From Bacillota bacterium (GTDB taxonomy: Bacteria; Bacillota; Clostridia; Clostridiales; Clostridiaceae): a stretch of DNA of 26,681 nucleotides. How positions within the stretch are numbered: position 1 is the first letter of the stretch; every line of letters begins with the position of its first letter. The DNA lies in contig JAEXZL010000145.1 in assembly GCA_023451395.1 (NCBI GenBank), positions 1 to 26,681 on the forward strand. The letters are read 5' to 3'. Below are positions 1 through 7,375 of the stretch, piece after piece. Under the pieces are notes generated by a model. That model had not been told where the DNA came from and searched no databases. It saw only the letters and a list, made by a program, of their open reading frames with translations. Both the position numbers and the translations under genes were made by a program.

Positions 1-166
1 TAATGGTGATAACAATACCGCTTGATAAAGCTAGGCATTCTGCCTCAAAACCATAGGCACTGCATATCCTTAAAACAGTATCTTCTATTCTAAAAGACTC
101 GGCACCATTTCCCAAGAGTATTTCCCCAGCAGAAAGGGCAATGTCCATAACCTTGTTAGCTTCCAT
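1..166 (-). CDS. Threonine/serine exporter (ThrE/DUF1212) family protein, N-terminal fragment
   Basis: This is the first 55 codons of a gene that runs off the left edge of the window. The protein begins MEANKVMDIALSAGEILL and continues with a GAESFRIEDT segment and a CSAYGFEAE segment. That pattern is typical of the cytosolic N-terminal part of the two-part ThrE-like exporters (PF06738), which carry threonine and serine out of the cell. The start is the ATG at 166, preceded by AAAGGGG. In clostridia the partner subunit usually follows directly, but it would lie outside this window. The family call rests on a short stretch, so it is good but not certain. The substrate is inferred from the family only. 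Confidence 0.72.
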   Translation of the reverse strand, partial: MEANKVMDIALSAGEILLGNGAESFRIEDTVLRICSAYGFEAECLALSSGIVITI

Positions 167-199
167 TTACCATACCCCTTTAATAAATTTTTTGATGTT

Positions 200-235
200 T
201 AGTGATTTTACTAGTGTATTTTATAGTGAGTTTTA
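200..235 (-). repeat. Three 12-bp direct repeats upstream of the ThrE-like gene
   Basis: TAGTG recurs at 200, 212 and 224 on the plus strand, each followed by a T-rich run, giving three imperfect 12-bp units. They lie 35-70 bp upstream of the ThrE-like start, between it and the end of the next gene. The position fits a promoter region, but I see no clear sigma-A promoter and no known operator match. Confidence 0.5.
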
Positions 236-269
236 TTGATTAATTTTGTTTTATTATAATGTAATTATA

Positions 270-716
270 TTATTTCAATTGCTTTTTAAGGTATATCATA
301 TGAATAAGCTGTTTTCCATCCTCAAGGATAGGTTCAGAATAATTGTTAAGGAAGAAGTTCACAGAAATATGAGATTGCCTGAAGCCGCAGCTCTTATAGA
401 AGTTTAAAGTTTTCGGAGTATCACCTGTTCCAACCAAAATAGTATCATATTTATTCTTATAGTAGTGAAAAATATACTCAAGCATTTTTCTACCATAGCC
501 TTTATTTTGAAAGGCTTCATAGGTAGCAATATTTTTTATCTCGCAGGTATCAGGACCTTCCTCTGTAACCACTGACAGGGTCTTTAAGCCCTCGTCATAC
601 AGGGCAAAAAGAGTACCTCTATTTAAATATTTATATATCATATCCTCTTGTGGATCTGCTAAAAGAAGCAAATCCATATAGCTATCTTTATTGTTTTCTA
701 TAATATGTATATCCAT
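270..716 (-). CDS. GNAT-family N-acetyltransferase (YvbK-like)
   Basis: A 148-residue protein of the Gcn5-related acetyltransferase fold, which moves an acetyl group from acetyl-CoA to an amine. The acetyl-CoA binding motif is seen as EAFQNKGYGRKML (around residues 67-79), and the later TLNFYKSCGF segment is the usual motif B. The C-terminal stretch with FFLNNYSEPI resembles the YvbK-type branch; I recall this from memory and have not tested it. The ATG at 716 is chosen because GGGGG lies about 9 bases upstream; a TTG one codon earlier is an alternative. It is the last gene of a minus-strand group of small accessory genes. The substrate is unknown. Confidence 0.82.
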   Translation of the reverse strand: MDIHIIENNKDSYMDLLLLADPQEDMIYKYLNRGTLFALYDEGLKTLSVVTEEGPDTCEIKNIATYEAFQNKGYGRKMLEYIFHYYKNKYDTILVGTGDTPKTLNFYKSCGFRQSHISVNFFLNNYSEPILEDGKQLIHMIYLKKQLK

Positions 717-826
717 CAATAGCCCCCATTAGCATTAGATAAGCATATGTATAAAATTATAGCATATGAAACTGCATTTATTAGAGGTGCAATTTTTGTA
801 GATTAATTTCTTAGGCAAATTGGAAT

Positions 827-1153
827 TTACCAACGTTCTATATTTTTATTATGCTTTTGTAAATATACCTTCTTTAATTCTTCAGGTGAAATGGAATAAC
901 AAAGCATTACATCATTAAAGTACATTAACACATCACACAACTCTTCCACAAAATGATTTCTTGTTTCTTCATCATTCATAATGTGACTATCACCTTTTTT
1001 CTTGATTATATCCGCAGCTTCACCGACTTCAATCATCATCCACAATAATTGGTTACGCCCTATATCCGGTGATAGCCCACCCCATTTATCCTTATATTTT
1101 TCCTGTAATTGCTTTTGGAATTGCTGCATCTCATTTAGACCAAAATCATTCAT
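827..1153 (-). CDS. MazG-like nucleotide pyrophosphohydrolase
   Basis: A 108-residue all-alpha protein of the MazG/dUTPase-like NTP-PPase superfamily, which splits pyrophosphate from (often non-canonical) nucleoside triphosphates. The metal-binding pattern is visible: E42-x2-E45 in IEVGEAAD and E71-x2-D74 in VEELCDVLMYFND, about 25 residues apart as the family requires. The start has GGAGG eight bases upstream. It lies 28 bp downstream of the aminoglycoside adenylyltransferase gene, so the two may be co-transcribed. The protein is a single-domain form, much shorter than E. coli MazG, which has two such domains. A housecleaning role is inferred; the true substrate cannot be read from the sequence. 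Confidence 0.85.
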   Translation of the reverse strand: MNDFGLNEMQQFQKQLQEKYKDKWGGLSPDIGRNQLLWMMIEVGEAADIIKKKGDSHIMNDEETRNHFVEELCDVLMYFNDVMLCYSISPEELKKVYLQKHNKNIERW

Positions 1154-1181
1154 ATCAAATTCCTCCTCAAATTACTATTTA

Positions 1182-2063
1182 TTAATATATTTCCTCAGCA
1201 GTATCTGGAAGTACCTGAATATGTTTTATAAAGGCTAAAGTATTTTGTCCTTCCTCATGATTATAAGGAAAGTCTAAGGCCTCACTAACAAAGATTGCAG
1301 CAGTTTCAAAGAGATCGCATAAAGTTAATAAAGCCTCCCAAGTGGAGTTGTAATCAGTAGTTCCATAAGTGCTTATAAGCTTATCCCACAAATCCACTTG
1401 GAGATACTTTTTAATATATTTATGAGATTTGCCAAGGTTTAAGGAAAAGCCTTTTTCTATTCCTACCTTCCAGGAAAGCATGGTGAAAAGTTCCTCACGA
1501 AGGTGATGATTAATTATATCTAAGGAATAAAGTATTTCATTTCTCCATAATCCCTTGGCACAGTATGGTGCTACCCACCAAAATTCATTGCAGCAGTTTA
1601 AGAAATCAATTTCCTTAGGCTTTTTAATCCAGTAATCCATATCACTGGGAGCATCTATTTTAGGAAGTATATTATCCTTGTCCAATAAGGGTACTGTTAA
1701 CTTATCCCCTCCATAGCCTAAAAGCATACTTTCCTTTATTTCTATATGCAAATCTATTCGGTTGCCATCAGTGAATTGCATAAGATAGGTATAGGATTTA
1801 TTAAAGTCTATCTCTAAGCCCTTAAGCATATCCATCTTATCTGGTTCCTGCATAATGATTAATTCACCAAAGAGGTTTATCCAATTATCATCCTCAATAA
1901 AGGAGGCTGTTTCAGTAACAACATATACAATGTCAAAATCCTGAAAGATGTCCTTAGGAGCATTGGGGTTAGCTCTGGAACCATTCATATAAACAGCACG
2001 AATTCGCTCGTCCTTCTTTGCAGTACCGAGAATTAAATCATACATCTCTTTTTCACTTCTCAT
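1182..2063 (-). CDS. Aminoglycoside 6-adenylyltransferase-like protein (ANT(6)/AadE family)
   Basis: A 293-residue protein with the whole-length pattern of the streptomycin adenylyltransferases (PF04439), which inactivate streptomycin by adding AMP at the 6-hydroxyl. The nucleotidyltransferase signature is visible: NGSRANPN (G28, S29, R30) followed by FQDFDIVYVV (D42, D44), with a third acidic position in NRIDLHIE (D104). The C-terminal half contains the family-typical FWWVAPYCAKGLWR segment. The start ATG follows AAAGGAG. Its neighbours are acetyltransferases and a MazG-like enzyme, not mobile-element genes, so it may be an intrinsic chromosomal gene rather than a recently acquired resistance gene. 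Whether it confers resistance cannot be told from sequence. Confidence 0.88.
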   Translation of the reverse strand: MRSEKEMYDLILGTAKKDERIRAVYMNGSRANPNAPKDIFQDFDIVYVVTETASFIEDDNWINLFGELIIMQEPDKMDMLKGLEIDFNKSYTYLMQFTDGNRIDLHIEIKESMLLGYGGDKLTVPLLDKDNILPKIDAPSDMDYWIKKPKEIDFLNCCNEFWWVAPYCAKGLWRNEILYSLDIINHHLREELFTMLSWKVGIEKGFSLNLGKSHKYIKKYLQVDLWDKLISTYGTTDYNSTWEALLTLCDLFETAAIFVSEALDFPYNHEEGQNTLAFIKHIQVLPDTAEEIY

Positions 2064-2103
2064 TTTACTCTCCTTTAGACCTTGTAGTTTTAAAGATTAC
2101 TTA

Positions 2104-2194
2104 TTGCAAATTCAACAATTTATTATTTCACCTAATAGTGTATCTAATCTAACGGGTATTCAAGGAATGCAAATTCAATAATGTTATTCATTCA
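2104..2194. repeat. Pair of imperfect direct repeats between the AadE-like and GNAT genes
   Basis: A roughly 27-bp segment beginning TGCAAATTCAA near 2104 recurs near 2168 with a few changes, 64 bp further on. The stretch between the two genes (2064-2206) holds no ORF that I can support. The copies may mark a promoter region or a small duplication. Confidence 0.4.
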
Positions 2195-2230
2195 CTAAAA
2201 AAGCTGTTATGATATATGCATTATCATAAC
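2190..2230 (-). terminator. Intrinsic terminator overlapping the 3' end of the GNAT gene
   Basis: A perfect 9-bp stem (GTTATGATA at 2206-2214 with TATCATAAC at 2222-2230) is followed on the minus strand by AGCTTTTTTAG. The stop codon of the acetyltransferase gene (2207-2209) lies inside the stem. The stem is AT-rich, so its strength is uncertain. Confidence 0.6.
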
Positions 2231-2683
2231 TAAGCATGGATTTGCCTCACCCCATAATTCCTTGAAGCATTCTAAGGGCTTAAATCCCATAGATGTGTAG
2301 TATTGTCTTGTTTTTTTATAGAAGGGATCAGGATGGGATGCATCTAGGGTTTTAACCTGTAAAAACTCAAAACCCTCCTCCTTACACCAATTATAACATT
2401 CATTAAACAGTGCCTTTCCAATACCCTTACGGTGGTATTCCTTGTCAATGCCCATCACATAGATTTCTGCTGTATAGTTATTATTTTTCTTAATTGAAAG
2501 GAAGCCTGTTGCCATATCCTTGTCCATGTTCTCGTTAAAGGAAGCCCAAAAAGGCATTGTGCTGCTTTCTCTCACATATTCCTCTAATGCTTCAGGAATC
2601 CCAAACCATTGGGGGAGATTATTTAATATCCTGCTGGATATATCCTTCTTTATTTCACAATCCTCAATTCTCTTAATTATCAT
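2207..2683 (-). CDS. GNAT-family N-acetyltransferase
   Basis: A 158-residue acetyltransferase. The acetyl-CoA binding site is seen in the GIDKEYHRKGIGKALFNE segment (R/Q-x-x-G-x-G/A pattern), and the C-terminal YTSMGFKPLE segment fits motif B. The longer reading frame begins at 2740, but the ATG at 2683 has a very good ribosome binding site (GGGAGGG, about 4 bases upstream), and the 19 extra residues look like translated non-coding sequence. The N-terminal part (NNLPQWFGIPEALEEYV) resembles acetyltransferases found near resistance genes in clostridia, a resemblance noted from memory. The substrate is unknown. It lies just downstream of another GNAT gene on the same strand. Confidence 0.82.
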   Translation of the reverse strand: MIIKRIEDCEIKKDISSRILNNLPQWFGIPEALEEYVRESSTMPFWASFNENMDKDMATGFLSIKKNNNYTAEIYVMGIDKEYHRKGIGKALFNECYNWCKEEGFEFLQVKTLDASHPDPFYKKTRQYYTSMGFKPLECFKELWGEANPCLVMIMHIS

Positions 2684-2739
2684 AAAACCCTCCCATAACA
2701 TAATTATAATAAAATATCTTTGTAAGCATAAAGCTTTCA

Positions 2740-3147
2740 TTATTCTAATTCTTTTATAAAAATAATTTCTAAGGGCTCTTTTGGTATTAATAAAGAACCT
2801 GCATCTTTATAATTTAGCTTTCTATAAAAATGCTGAGAATCCTCATTTGACAATGCTGATGTCATAACTAAATTATAATTCATTTCTTTCATTTTATTTT
2901 CCCAATACAAAGCTAACTTTTTACCAAAACCTTTGCCTCTGTATTTTTCAAGGATAAAAAGCATATTCATAAATGGAGTGTTGTCCCAAAACAAATTATA
3001 TCTAAGCCATCCAACAAACTCACCAGCATTTTCTATAATGATTACCCTGTTTTGTTCTATTATTGACATTAATTGATTTTTGGATATATGTTTATCATAA
3101 GTGCTTATTAATTTAATATCATCATAGCTTGCAAATTTTATATTCAT
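2740..3147 (-). CDS. GNAT-family N-acetyltransferase
   Basis: A 135-residue acetyltransferase. The motif A stretch reads MLFILEKYRGKGFGKKLAL, with the R-G-K-G-F-G acetyl-CoA loop near residues 70-75, and motif B is seen in QHFYRKLNYKDAG. The ATG at 3147 follows AGGAGG at a good distance. Its stop lies 57 bp before the chosen start of the next acetyltransferase, so the two probably share a transcript that ends at the hairpin near 2206. The two GNAT proteins are not close copies of one another. The substrate is unknown. Confidence 0.82.
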   Translation of the reverse strand: MNIKFASYDDIKLISTYDKHISKNQLMSIIEQNRVIIIENAGEFVGWLRYNLFWDNTPFMNMLFILEKYRGKGFGKKLALYWENKMKEMNYNLVMTSALSNEDSQHFYRKLNYKDAGSLLIPKEPLEIIFIKELE

Positions 3148-3277
3148 TGATTCCTCCTAATTAACTCATACATAAATATTATAAAATGCTATCCAATATT
3201 ATCCAAGTTGTACGTTTTATTTTTTTATTTATTTATGTAATAATAAAAATATATAAATAGTTGGAGATGATTTTATT

Positions 3278-4015
3278 ATGAATGCTGAAATAGAAAAATT
3301 AGTGCAAATACTTAGAGATAGTAATAATATAGTATTCTTTGGAGGTGCTGGTGTTAGCACTGAATCTGGCATTCCAGACTTCAGAAGCTCCAAGGGCCTA
3401 TTTAATCAGAAGCTAAATATGCACTTTGCACCAGAAGAGCTTGTTTCTCATAGTTTTTTTGTGAGGCATCCAGAAGAGTTTTATGATTTTTATAAGAAAA
3501 ATCTCATATATACAGAGGCCAAGCCAAATGGTGCTCATCTTGCCTTGGCTAAGCTTGAAGATATGGGAAAGTTAAAGGCAATAGTCACACAGAACATCGA
3601 TGGATTGCATCAAGCAGCTGGTTCTAAGAAGGTTTTTGAGCTTCATGGATCAGTTTTAAGAAACTATTGCATGAAATGCCATAGCTTTTATGATGAAAGC
3701 TTAATTTTAGATGCTAAGGGTGTACCAGCTTGCTCTAAATGCGGTGGTACCATTAAACCTGATGTGGTTCTATACGAGGAGTCTCTAGATCAGAAGGTAA
3801 TCCAAGGAGCAGTTAGTGCTATCATGAAGGCTGATACCTTAATTATAGCAGGAACATCTCTGGTGGTTTATCCTGCTGCAGGGCTTATAGAATATTTCAG
3901 CGGAAAGAATCTGGTGCTTATAAACAAGAGTAGTACTTCCTATGATACAAAGGCTGATTTAGTCATCAATGATGCTGTAGGAAAAGTTCTTAAAGAAGCT
4001 GTTGATTCACTTTAA
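3278..4015 (+). CDS. cobB: NAD-dependent protein deacetylase, Sir2 family
   Basis: A complete 245-residue bacterial sirtuin, which removes acyl groups from lysines using NAD+. All family marks are present in order: GAGVSTESGIPDFRS near residues 23-37 (NAD binding), TQNIDGLHQAAG near 105-116 (catalytic pocket), ELHGS with the catalytic histidine near 123, four zinc cysteines in two C-x2-C pairs (CMKC and CSKC), IKPDVVLYEE, and GTSLVVYPAAGL. It stands alone on the plus strand between two minus-strand blocks, with a terminator at 4095-4137. The ribosome binding site (GGAG) is 11 bases from the ATG, a little far. Function is secure; the target proteins are unknown. Confidence 0.95.
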   Translation: MNAEIEKLVQILRDSNNIVFFGGAGVSTESGIPDFRSSKGLFNQKLNMHFAPEELVSHSFFVRHPEEFYDFYKKNLIYTEAKPNGAHLALAKLEDMGKLKAIVTQNIDGLHQAAGSKKVFELHGSVLRNYCMKCHSFYDESLILDAKGVPACSKCGGTIKPDVVLYEESLDQKVIQGAVSAIMKADTLIIAGTSLVVYPAAGLIEYFSGKNLVLINKSSTSYDTKADLVINDAVGKVLKEAVDSL

Positions 4016-4020
4016 TAGGA

Positions 4021-4088
4021 GGTGCCAGGCACCGGAGAAAAGAGACTTTTAATGGCTGGTGCCAGGCACCAGAGAAAAGAGATTTTAG
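4021..4088 (+). repeat. Tandem pair of GGTGCCAGGCACC repeats
   Basis: Two copies of about 30 bp, one from 4021 and one from 4058 (period 37), each start with GGTGCCAGGCACC and continue with GAGAAAAGAGA. The 13-base core is an inverted repeat centred on the A (GGTGCC-A-GGCACC). The first copy follows the sirtuin stop codon by 5 bp. The GC-rich core stands out from the AT-rich surroundings and resembles small dispersed palindromic repeats known in other bacteria. Confidence 0.8.
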
Positions 4089-4094
4089 ACATAA

Positions 4095-4145
4095 AAGAGC
4101 TTTGGGAGCAAATATTATGTTTGCTCCCAAAGCTCTTAATTTTGA
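4095..4145 (+). terminator. Terminator downstream of the sirtuin gene
   Basis: A perfect 18-bp stem (4095-4112 with 4120-4137) and a 7-base loop are followed by AATTTTG. A short T run also follows on the minus strand, so it could serve the minus-strand gene that ends at 4235 as well. Confidence 0.8.
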
Positions 4146-4234
4146 ATGATTAATTTTTATTGATTATTTTTAAAAATTTCTATTTAATCCTTCTTTAATA
4201 ATTCTTCATTTAGATTATATTTCTTACTAAGTCT

Positions 4235-5545
4235 TTATCCTTCTGAGGGGTCTGGCTCAGGATAAATCTGATCAATGTATTGCCAGGTTTTACCTTTGTC
4301 CGTGGATTGATATCTCGCCATGAGGTTTCCACCTTTATAATCTCCATCATTACCCTGGGTAACTAGGACAGTGAGAATGTTGTCTTCATAAGTGGGAACT
4401 TTAGCTTCATCATATACCTGCTCCCAGGTTACTACAGAATCGGGGGGCAGCTCCTGAGTAGGAAGTATTACTGGCTCAAAGGTACGCCCACCATCTCTTG
4501 TTAAGAAAAGATTACTTTCCATTCCGTCTATAGAAGGATAACTGAAGAAGCCAAAGTCCTCATCAAAAAACACAGCTTCTTGTAGAAGCCAGCTAGAAGG
4601 ACCAGGGCCAATTTCTTTCCATGTGGCTCCACCATCAGTAGTAGATAAAATTAATGAAGCTTCTTGGCTCATGGTCTTATCAGAGGTTATCACTAAGCGG
4701 CCTTCAGCATTGTTTGTAAAATGAACATACATATATCTAGTCCATATTTCGTTCTTTATAATAATGTTGTTCCAATTCTTCCCCTGATTTTCAGAATAGA
4801 TAATGGTTAGAGGCGTGTTTGTAGTGCCACCATAGACAATAACTGTTTTATCCTTAGTGATTTGATAGCTTCCCTCTGGAAGTTTGTTTTTGTAATCTCT
4901 TCCATCGGTGAGGGAATCAAAATTTACAGGAACTTTAATCCAGGTAGAGCCGGCATCATAGCTTACGGAAAGTACTTTGTTTTCTATTTTATAGGTATAT
5001 TGTTTTTTTTCATAAGGCCTTTCCTTGATGTACTCAGTATCATATTCATCCATTTCCTTTTGACCTGAAGAATTATATTTGCTTAAATCATAGGCAGCAA
5101 CGGTAGTCCTATCTTTTATGTAACAGTAGGTTTTGCCATTAGAGGCTTCATTAAAATTTAAATAAAGAACCCACTGACCAGTAAGCTTGTTTCCTTCTTC
5201 TATGCCCCAGTATGTAAAATAAGGGGAGTTCTCTTCCTTCATTTGAGCTTCAAAATCTACCTGTACTATTGAATATTCTTCATCTAGAACAGTAACAGAG
5301 GTAACAGTAAAGGCGGTTAGGCTTTCACTCTTTTTTTGATATTTTTGCATATTTTGATTTGCATATTGAATAGCCCAATTTTCAGCTGTTTTAGCTATAT
5401 CCTCATATGGGGATGCTTCTATGAAAAAATCCTTCTCATTATAAACTACGATTTTGCTTTGCTTATATAGGTAAAAAACACCATATCCAGTAGGGATTAA
5501 AAATAAAACAACCAACATATATATTAATGCTTTTTTTCTTTTCAT
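4235..5545 (-). CDS. Membrane-anchored Asp-box (BNR/sialidase-type propeller) protein
   Basis: A 436-residue protein. Residues 4-27 form a lysine-flanked hydrophobic segment, a signal anchor or signal peptide with no lipobox. Residues of about 30-180 look like an extracellular NTF2/DUF-like region that I do not recognise. The rest holds five Asp-box motifs: SYDAGSTWIKV, SENQGKNWNN, STTDGGATWKE, TRDGGRTFEP and STDKGKTWQY, which are typical of beta-propeller folds in sialidases and BNR-repeat proteins. No sialidase catalytic set (Arg triad, Tyr/Glu pair) is obvious, so I do not call it an enzyme. The start has AAGGATGG upstream. The frame continues for 16 codon-like triplets after the TAA stop (see findings). 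Function unknown. Confidence 0.78.
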   Translation of the reverse strand: MKRKKALIYMLVVLFLIPTGYGVFYLYKQSKIVVYNEKDFFIEASPYEDIAKTAENWAIQYANQNMQKYQKKSESLTAFTVTSVTVLDEEYSIVQVDFEAQMKEENSPYFTYWGIEEGNKLTGQWVLYLNFNEASNGKTYCYIKDRTTVAAYDLSKYNSSGQKEMDEYDTEYIKERPYEKKQYTYKIENKVLSVSYDAGSTWIKVPVNFDSLTDGRDYKNKLPEGSYQITKDKTVIVYGGTTNTPLTIIYSENQGKNWNNIIIKNEIWTRYMYVHFTNNAEGRLVITSDKTMSQEASLILSTTDGGATWKEIGPGPSSWLLQEAVFFDEDFGFFSYPSIDGMESNLFLTRDGGRTFEPVILPTQELPPDSVVTWEQVYDEAKVPTYEDNILTVLVTQGNDGDYKGGNLMARYQSTDKGKTWQYIDQIYPEPDPSEG

Positions 5546-5660
5546 CTTAAGTCCATCCTTTTCCTTTTAGCACTTAATGATATTTACGGTTATACTGATA
5601 TATACGATTATACCACCGAAATAATTCGTTTAGATATTTAGCGGTTTGTTAACCCATTAT

Positions 5661-5710
5661 AATTCCAAAGAAAAGCATCTATAAGATATATGTAATCTTT
5701 TAGATGCTTT
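5661..5710 (-). terminator. Terminator of the ABC importer operon
   Basis: A 16-bp stem with one mismatch (5672-5687 with 5695-5710) lies 12 bp past the end of the ATPase reading frame. It is followed on the minus strand by TTTTCTTT. Confidence 0.75.
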
Positions 5711-5721
5711 AGAAATATAGT

Positions 5722-6456
5722 TTAATCTGCTATAAGCTTCATAACGAAATCTGTTGCAGGGTAATTTTTTATTTCAGTGGGGGTACCTATTTGGTGTATC
5801 TCTCCCTGATCCATAACCATGACTCTTGTACCTAATTTTAAAGCTTCCTTTATGTCATGGGTTATGAAGATTATTGTCACCTTTAACTCTTGATGAATAC
5901 GGAGAATTTCCTCCTGAAGGAGCTTTCTTGTTATCTCATCTACGGCACCAAAGGGCTCATCCATAAGAAGTATTTCTGGGGAGGCTGCAAGAGCTCTGGC
6001 AATGCCTATCCTTTGCTTTTGTCCTCCAGAAAGCTCATCAGGCTATCTATCTAGCTTTTCTTCATCCATGCCCACGAGCTTTATAAGTTCTCTGGACTTA
6101 AGTTCTATATGGTTTTTATCCTGAGGCTTTATAAGGCTTAGAACATAAGAAATATTCTTTTTTATATTCATATGAGGGAATAGACCAATGCCTTGAATAA
6201 CGTAGCCAATATTTCTTCTTAGGCTTATGAGATCAATTTTTGAAATGTCATCACCTTTAACATAAACGGTTCCCTTATCCGGTATAAGAAGTCCATTTAT
6301 TAGCTTTAAGAGAGTGGTTTTGCCACATCCTGAAGAGCCAATTATGGTTAAAAACTCACCTTTATAGATTTCCAGGTTAAAATTATTAAGGATTAAATTA
6401 TCCTCATAGCTCTTTGATACTCCATCAAAGACTATAGAGGCCTGTTTATTTAACAT
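5722..6456 (-). pseudogene. OpuC/ProX-type ABC importer ATPase, interrupted by one in-frame TAG
   Basis: One continuous reading frame of 245 codons, broken only by a TAG at 6043-6045. Upstream of it lie Walker A (GSSGCGKTT) and the Q-loop (YVIQGIGLFPHM). Downstream, in the same frame, lie the signature LSGGQKQRIGIARAL, Walker B (ILLMDEPFGAVD) and the H-loop (IFITHD). The TAG sits where relatives usually have Tyr in an R-Y-P-x-E-L-S-G-G-Q context, so a single third-base change would restore Tyr. The downstream part has no ribosome binding site of its own at its ATG (5964). The start ATG at 6456 lies 9 bases after AGGAAGG; an ATG at 6465 is too close. There are no CBS domains at the C-terminus, unlike classical OpuCA. 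It is the last gene of the importer operon. Sequencing error, recent nonsense mutation and readthrough are all possible. Confidence 0.88.
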
Positions 6457-6474
6457 ACTAATCATCCTTCCTGA

Positions 6475-7374
6475 CTAATCTATAAGCCCTTTACTCTTTA
6501 AGAACTCTTTAGCCACTTCTTCTTCATCACGGCTATTGCCCTCTACTTCATAGTTAAGCTTCGACATTTCCGCATCTGTTAATATACCATCCATAAGCAT
6601 AAGAACCTCTTCAAGTTCTGGATACTTCTCTAGCACCTCAGTCCTTACAACAGTTCCCGCATAGTAGGTCTGATAAAAGTTTTTATCGTCTTCTAGAACC
6701 ACAACATCTGAATTTGAAAGCTGTCCATCAGTAGTGAATATATTCATTACATCAATTTCTTTAGAGTTTATGGCATTGTATTTTAGTCCTATATCCATAT
6801 CTGACACATCTTTAAATTTATAGCCATAGGTTTCTGCTAAGGCATTGAAACCATCTTCTCTTTCATAAAAATCATACTCAGCACCAAAAACAAGTTCTGG
6901 AGCATAAGCTGCCAGATCAGAATAGGTTTTAATGTTATATTTTTCAGCTATATCTTTTCTAACAACTAACCCATAGGTATTATTAAAGCCGTAAAGGCCA
7001 ACCCATTTAAAATTAAATTGTTTTTCATACTCTTCCTTGAGCTCCTTATAAAGAGTATCCTCATCAGGAATACCTTCTTTCTTTAAAACGAAGCTCCAGC
7101 CAGTGCCAGTATATTCAGGATACATGTCAAAGTCTCCCTTAACCATTGCAGGATGAATATTACTTGTACCTCCTCCTACACCTTTTGTAAGCTCCACCTC
7201 TAAGTCAGTTTTATCCTCTATTAGCTCCTTCAGCATTTCAGACAAAATAAGCTGTTCTGTCATTGGCTTTGTAGCAATTTTTATTGTAGCTCCATTCTTT
7301 GAACATCCTGTAAGAATAACAGAAGATATAATAAGGATAGGTAAAACAATTTTTCCTATTTTCTTTATGTTCAT
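6475..7374 (-). CDS. ProX/OpuC-type substrate-binding lipoprotein
   Basis: A 299-residue solute-binding protein of the quaternary-ammonium class (PF04069). A lipoprotein signal is clear: KKIGKIVLPILIISS, then a hydrophobic run and the lipobox VILTGC, with Cys at about residue 24, so it would be tethered outside the membrane. The IATKPMTEQLILSEML and MYPEYTGTG segments are typical of OpuC, OsmF and YehZ binding proteins for glycine betaine, carnitine or choline. The gene starts one base after the permease stop codon, with GGAGG 10 bases upstream, and is followed by the ATPase frame. The substrate is inferred from the family; related proteins also bind choline esters or ergothioneine, so it is open. 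Confidence 0.88.
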   Translation of the reverse strand: MNIKKIGKIVLPILIISSVILTGCSKNGATIKIATKPMTEQLILSEMLKELIEDKTDLEVELTKGVGGGTSNIHPAMVKGDFDMYPEYTGTGWSFVLKKEGIPDEDTLYKELKEEYEKQFNFKWVGLYGFNNTYGLVVRKDIAEKYNIKTYSDLAAYAPELVFGAEYDFYEREDGFNALAETYGYKFKDVSDMDIGLKYNAINSKEIDVMNIFTTDGQLSNSDVVVLEDDKNFYQTYYAGTVVRTEVLEKYPELEEVLMLMDGILTDAEMSKLNYEVEGNSRDEEEVAKEFLKSKGLID

Positions 7375-7375
7375 T

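Noticed and set aside
1002..1238. Plus-strand ORF across the MazG-like gene
   Set aside because: It is a shadow frame with no ribosome binding site; the minus-strand protein has the conserved metal motif.
6043..6045. Pyrrolysine or other programmed TAG recoding
   Set aside because: The position is normally Tyr in a common ABC ATPase, a family not known to use pyrrolysine, and no pyl genes are in the window. It is kept only as a remote option.
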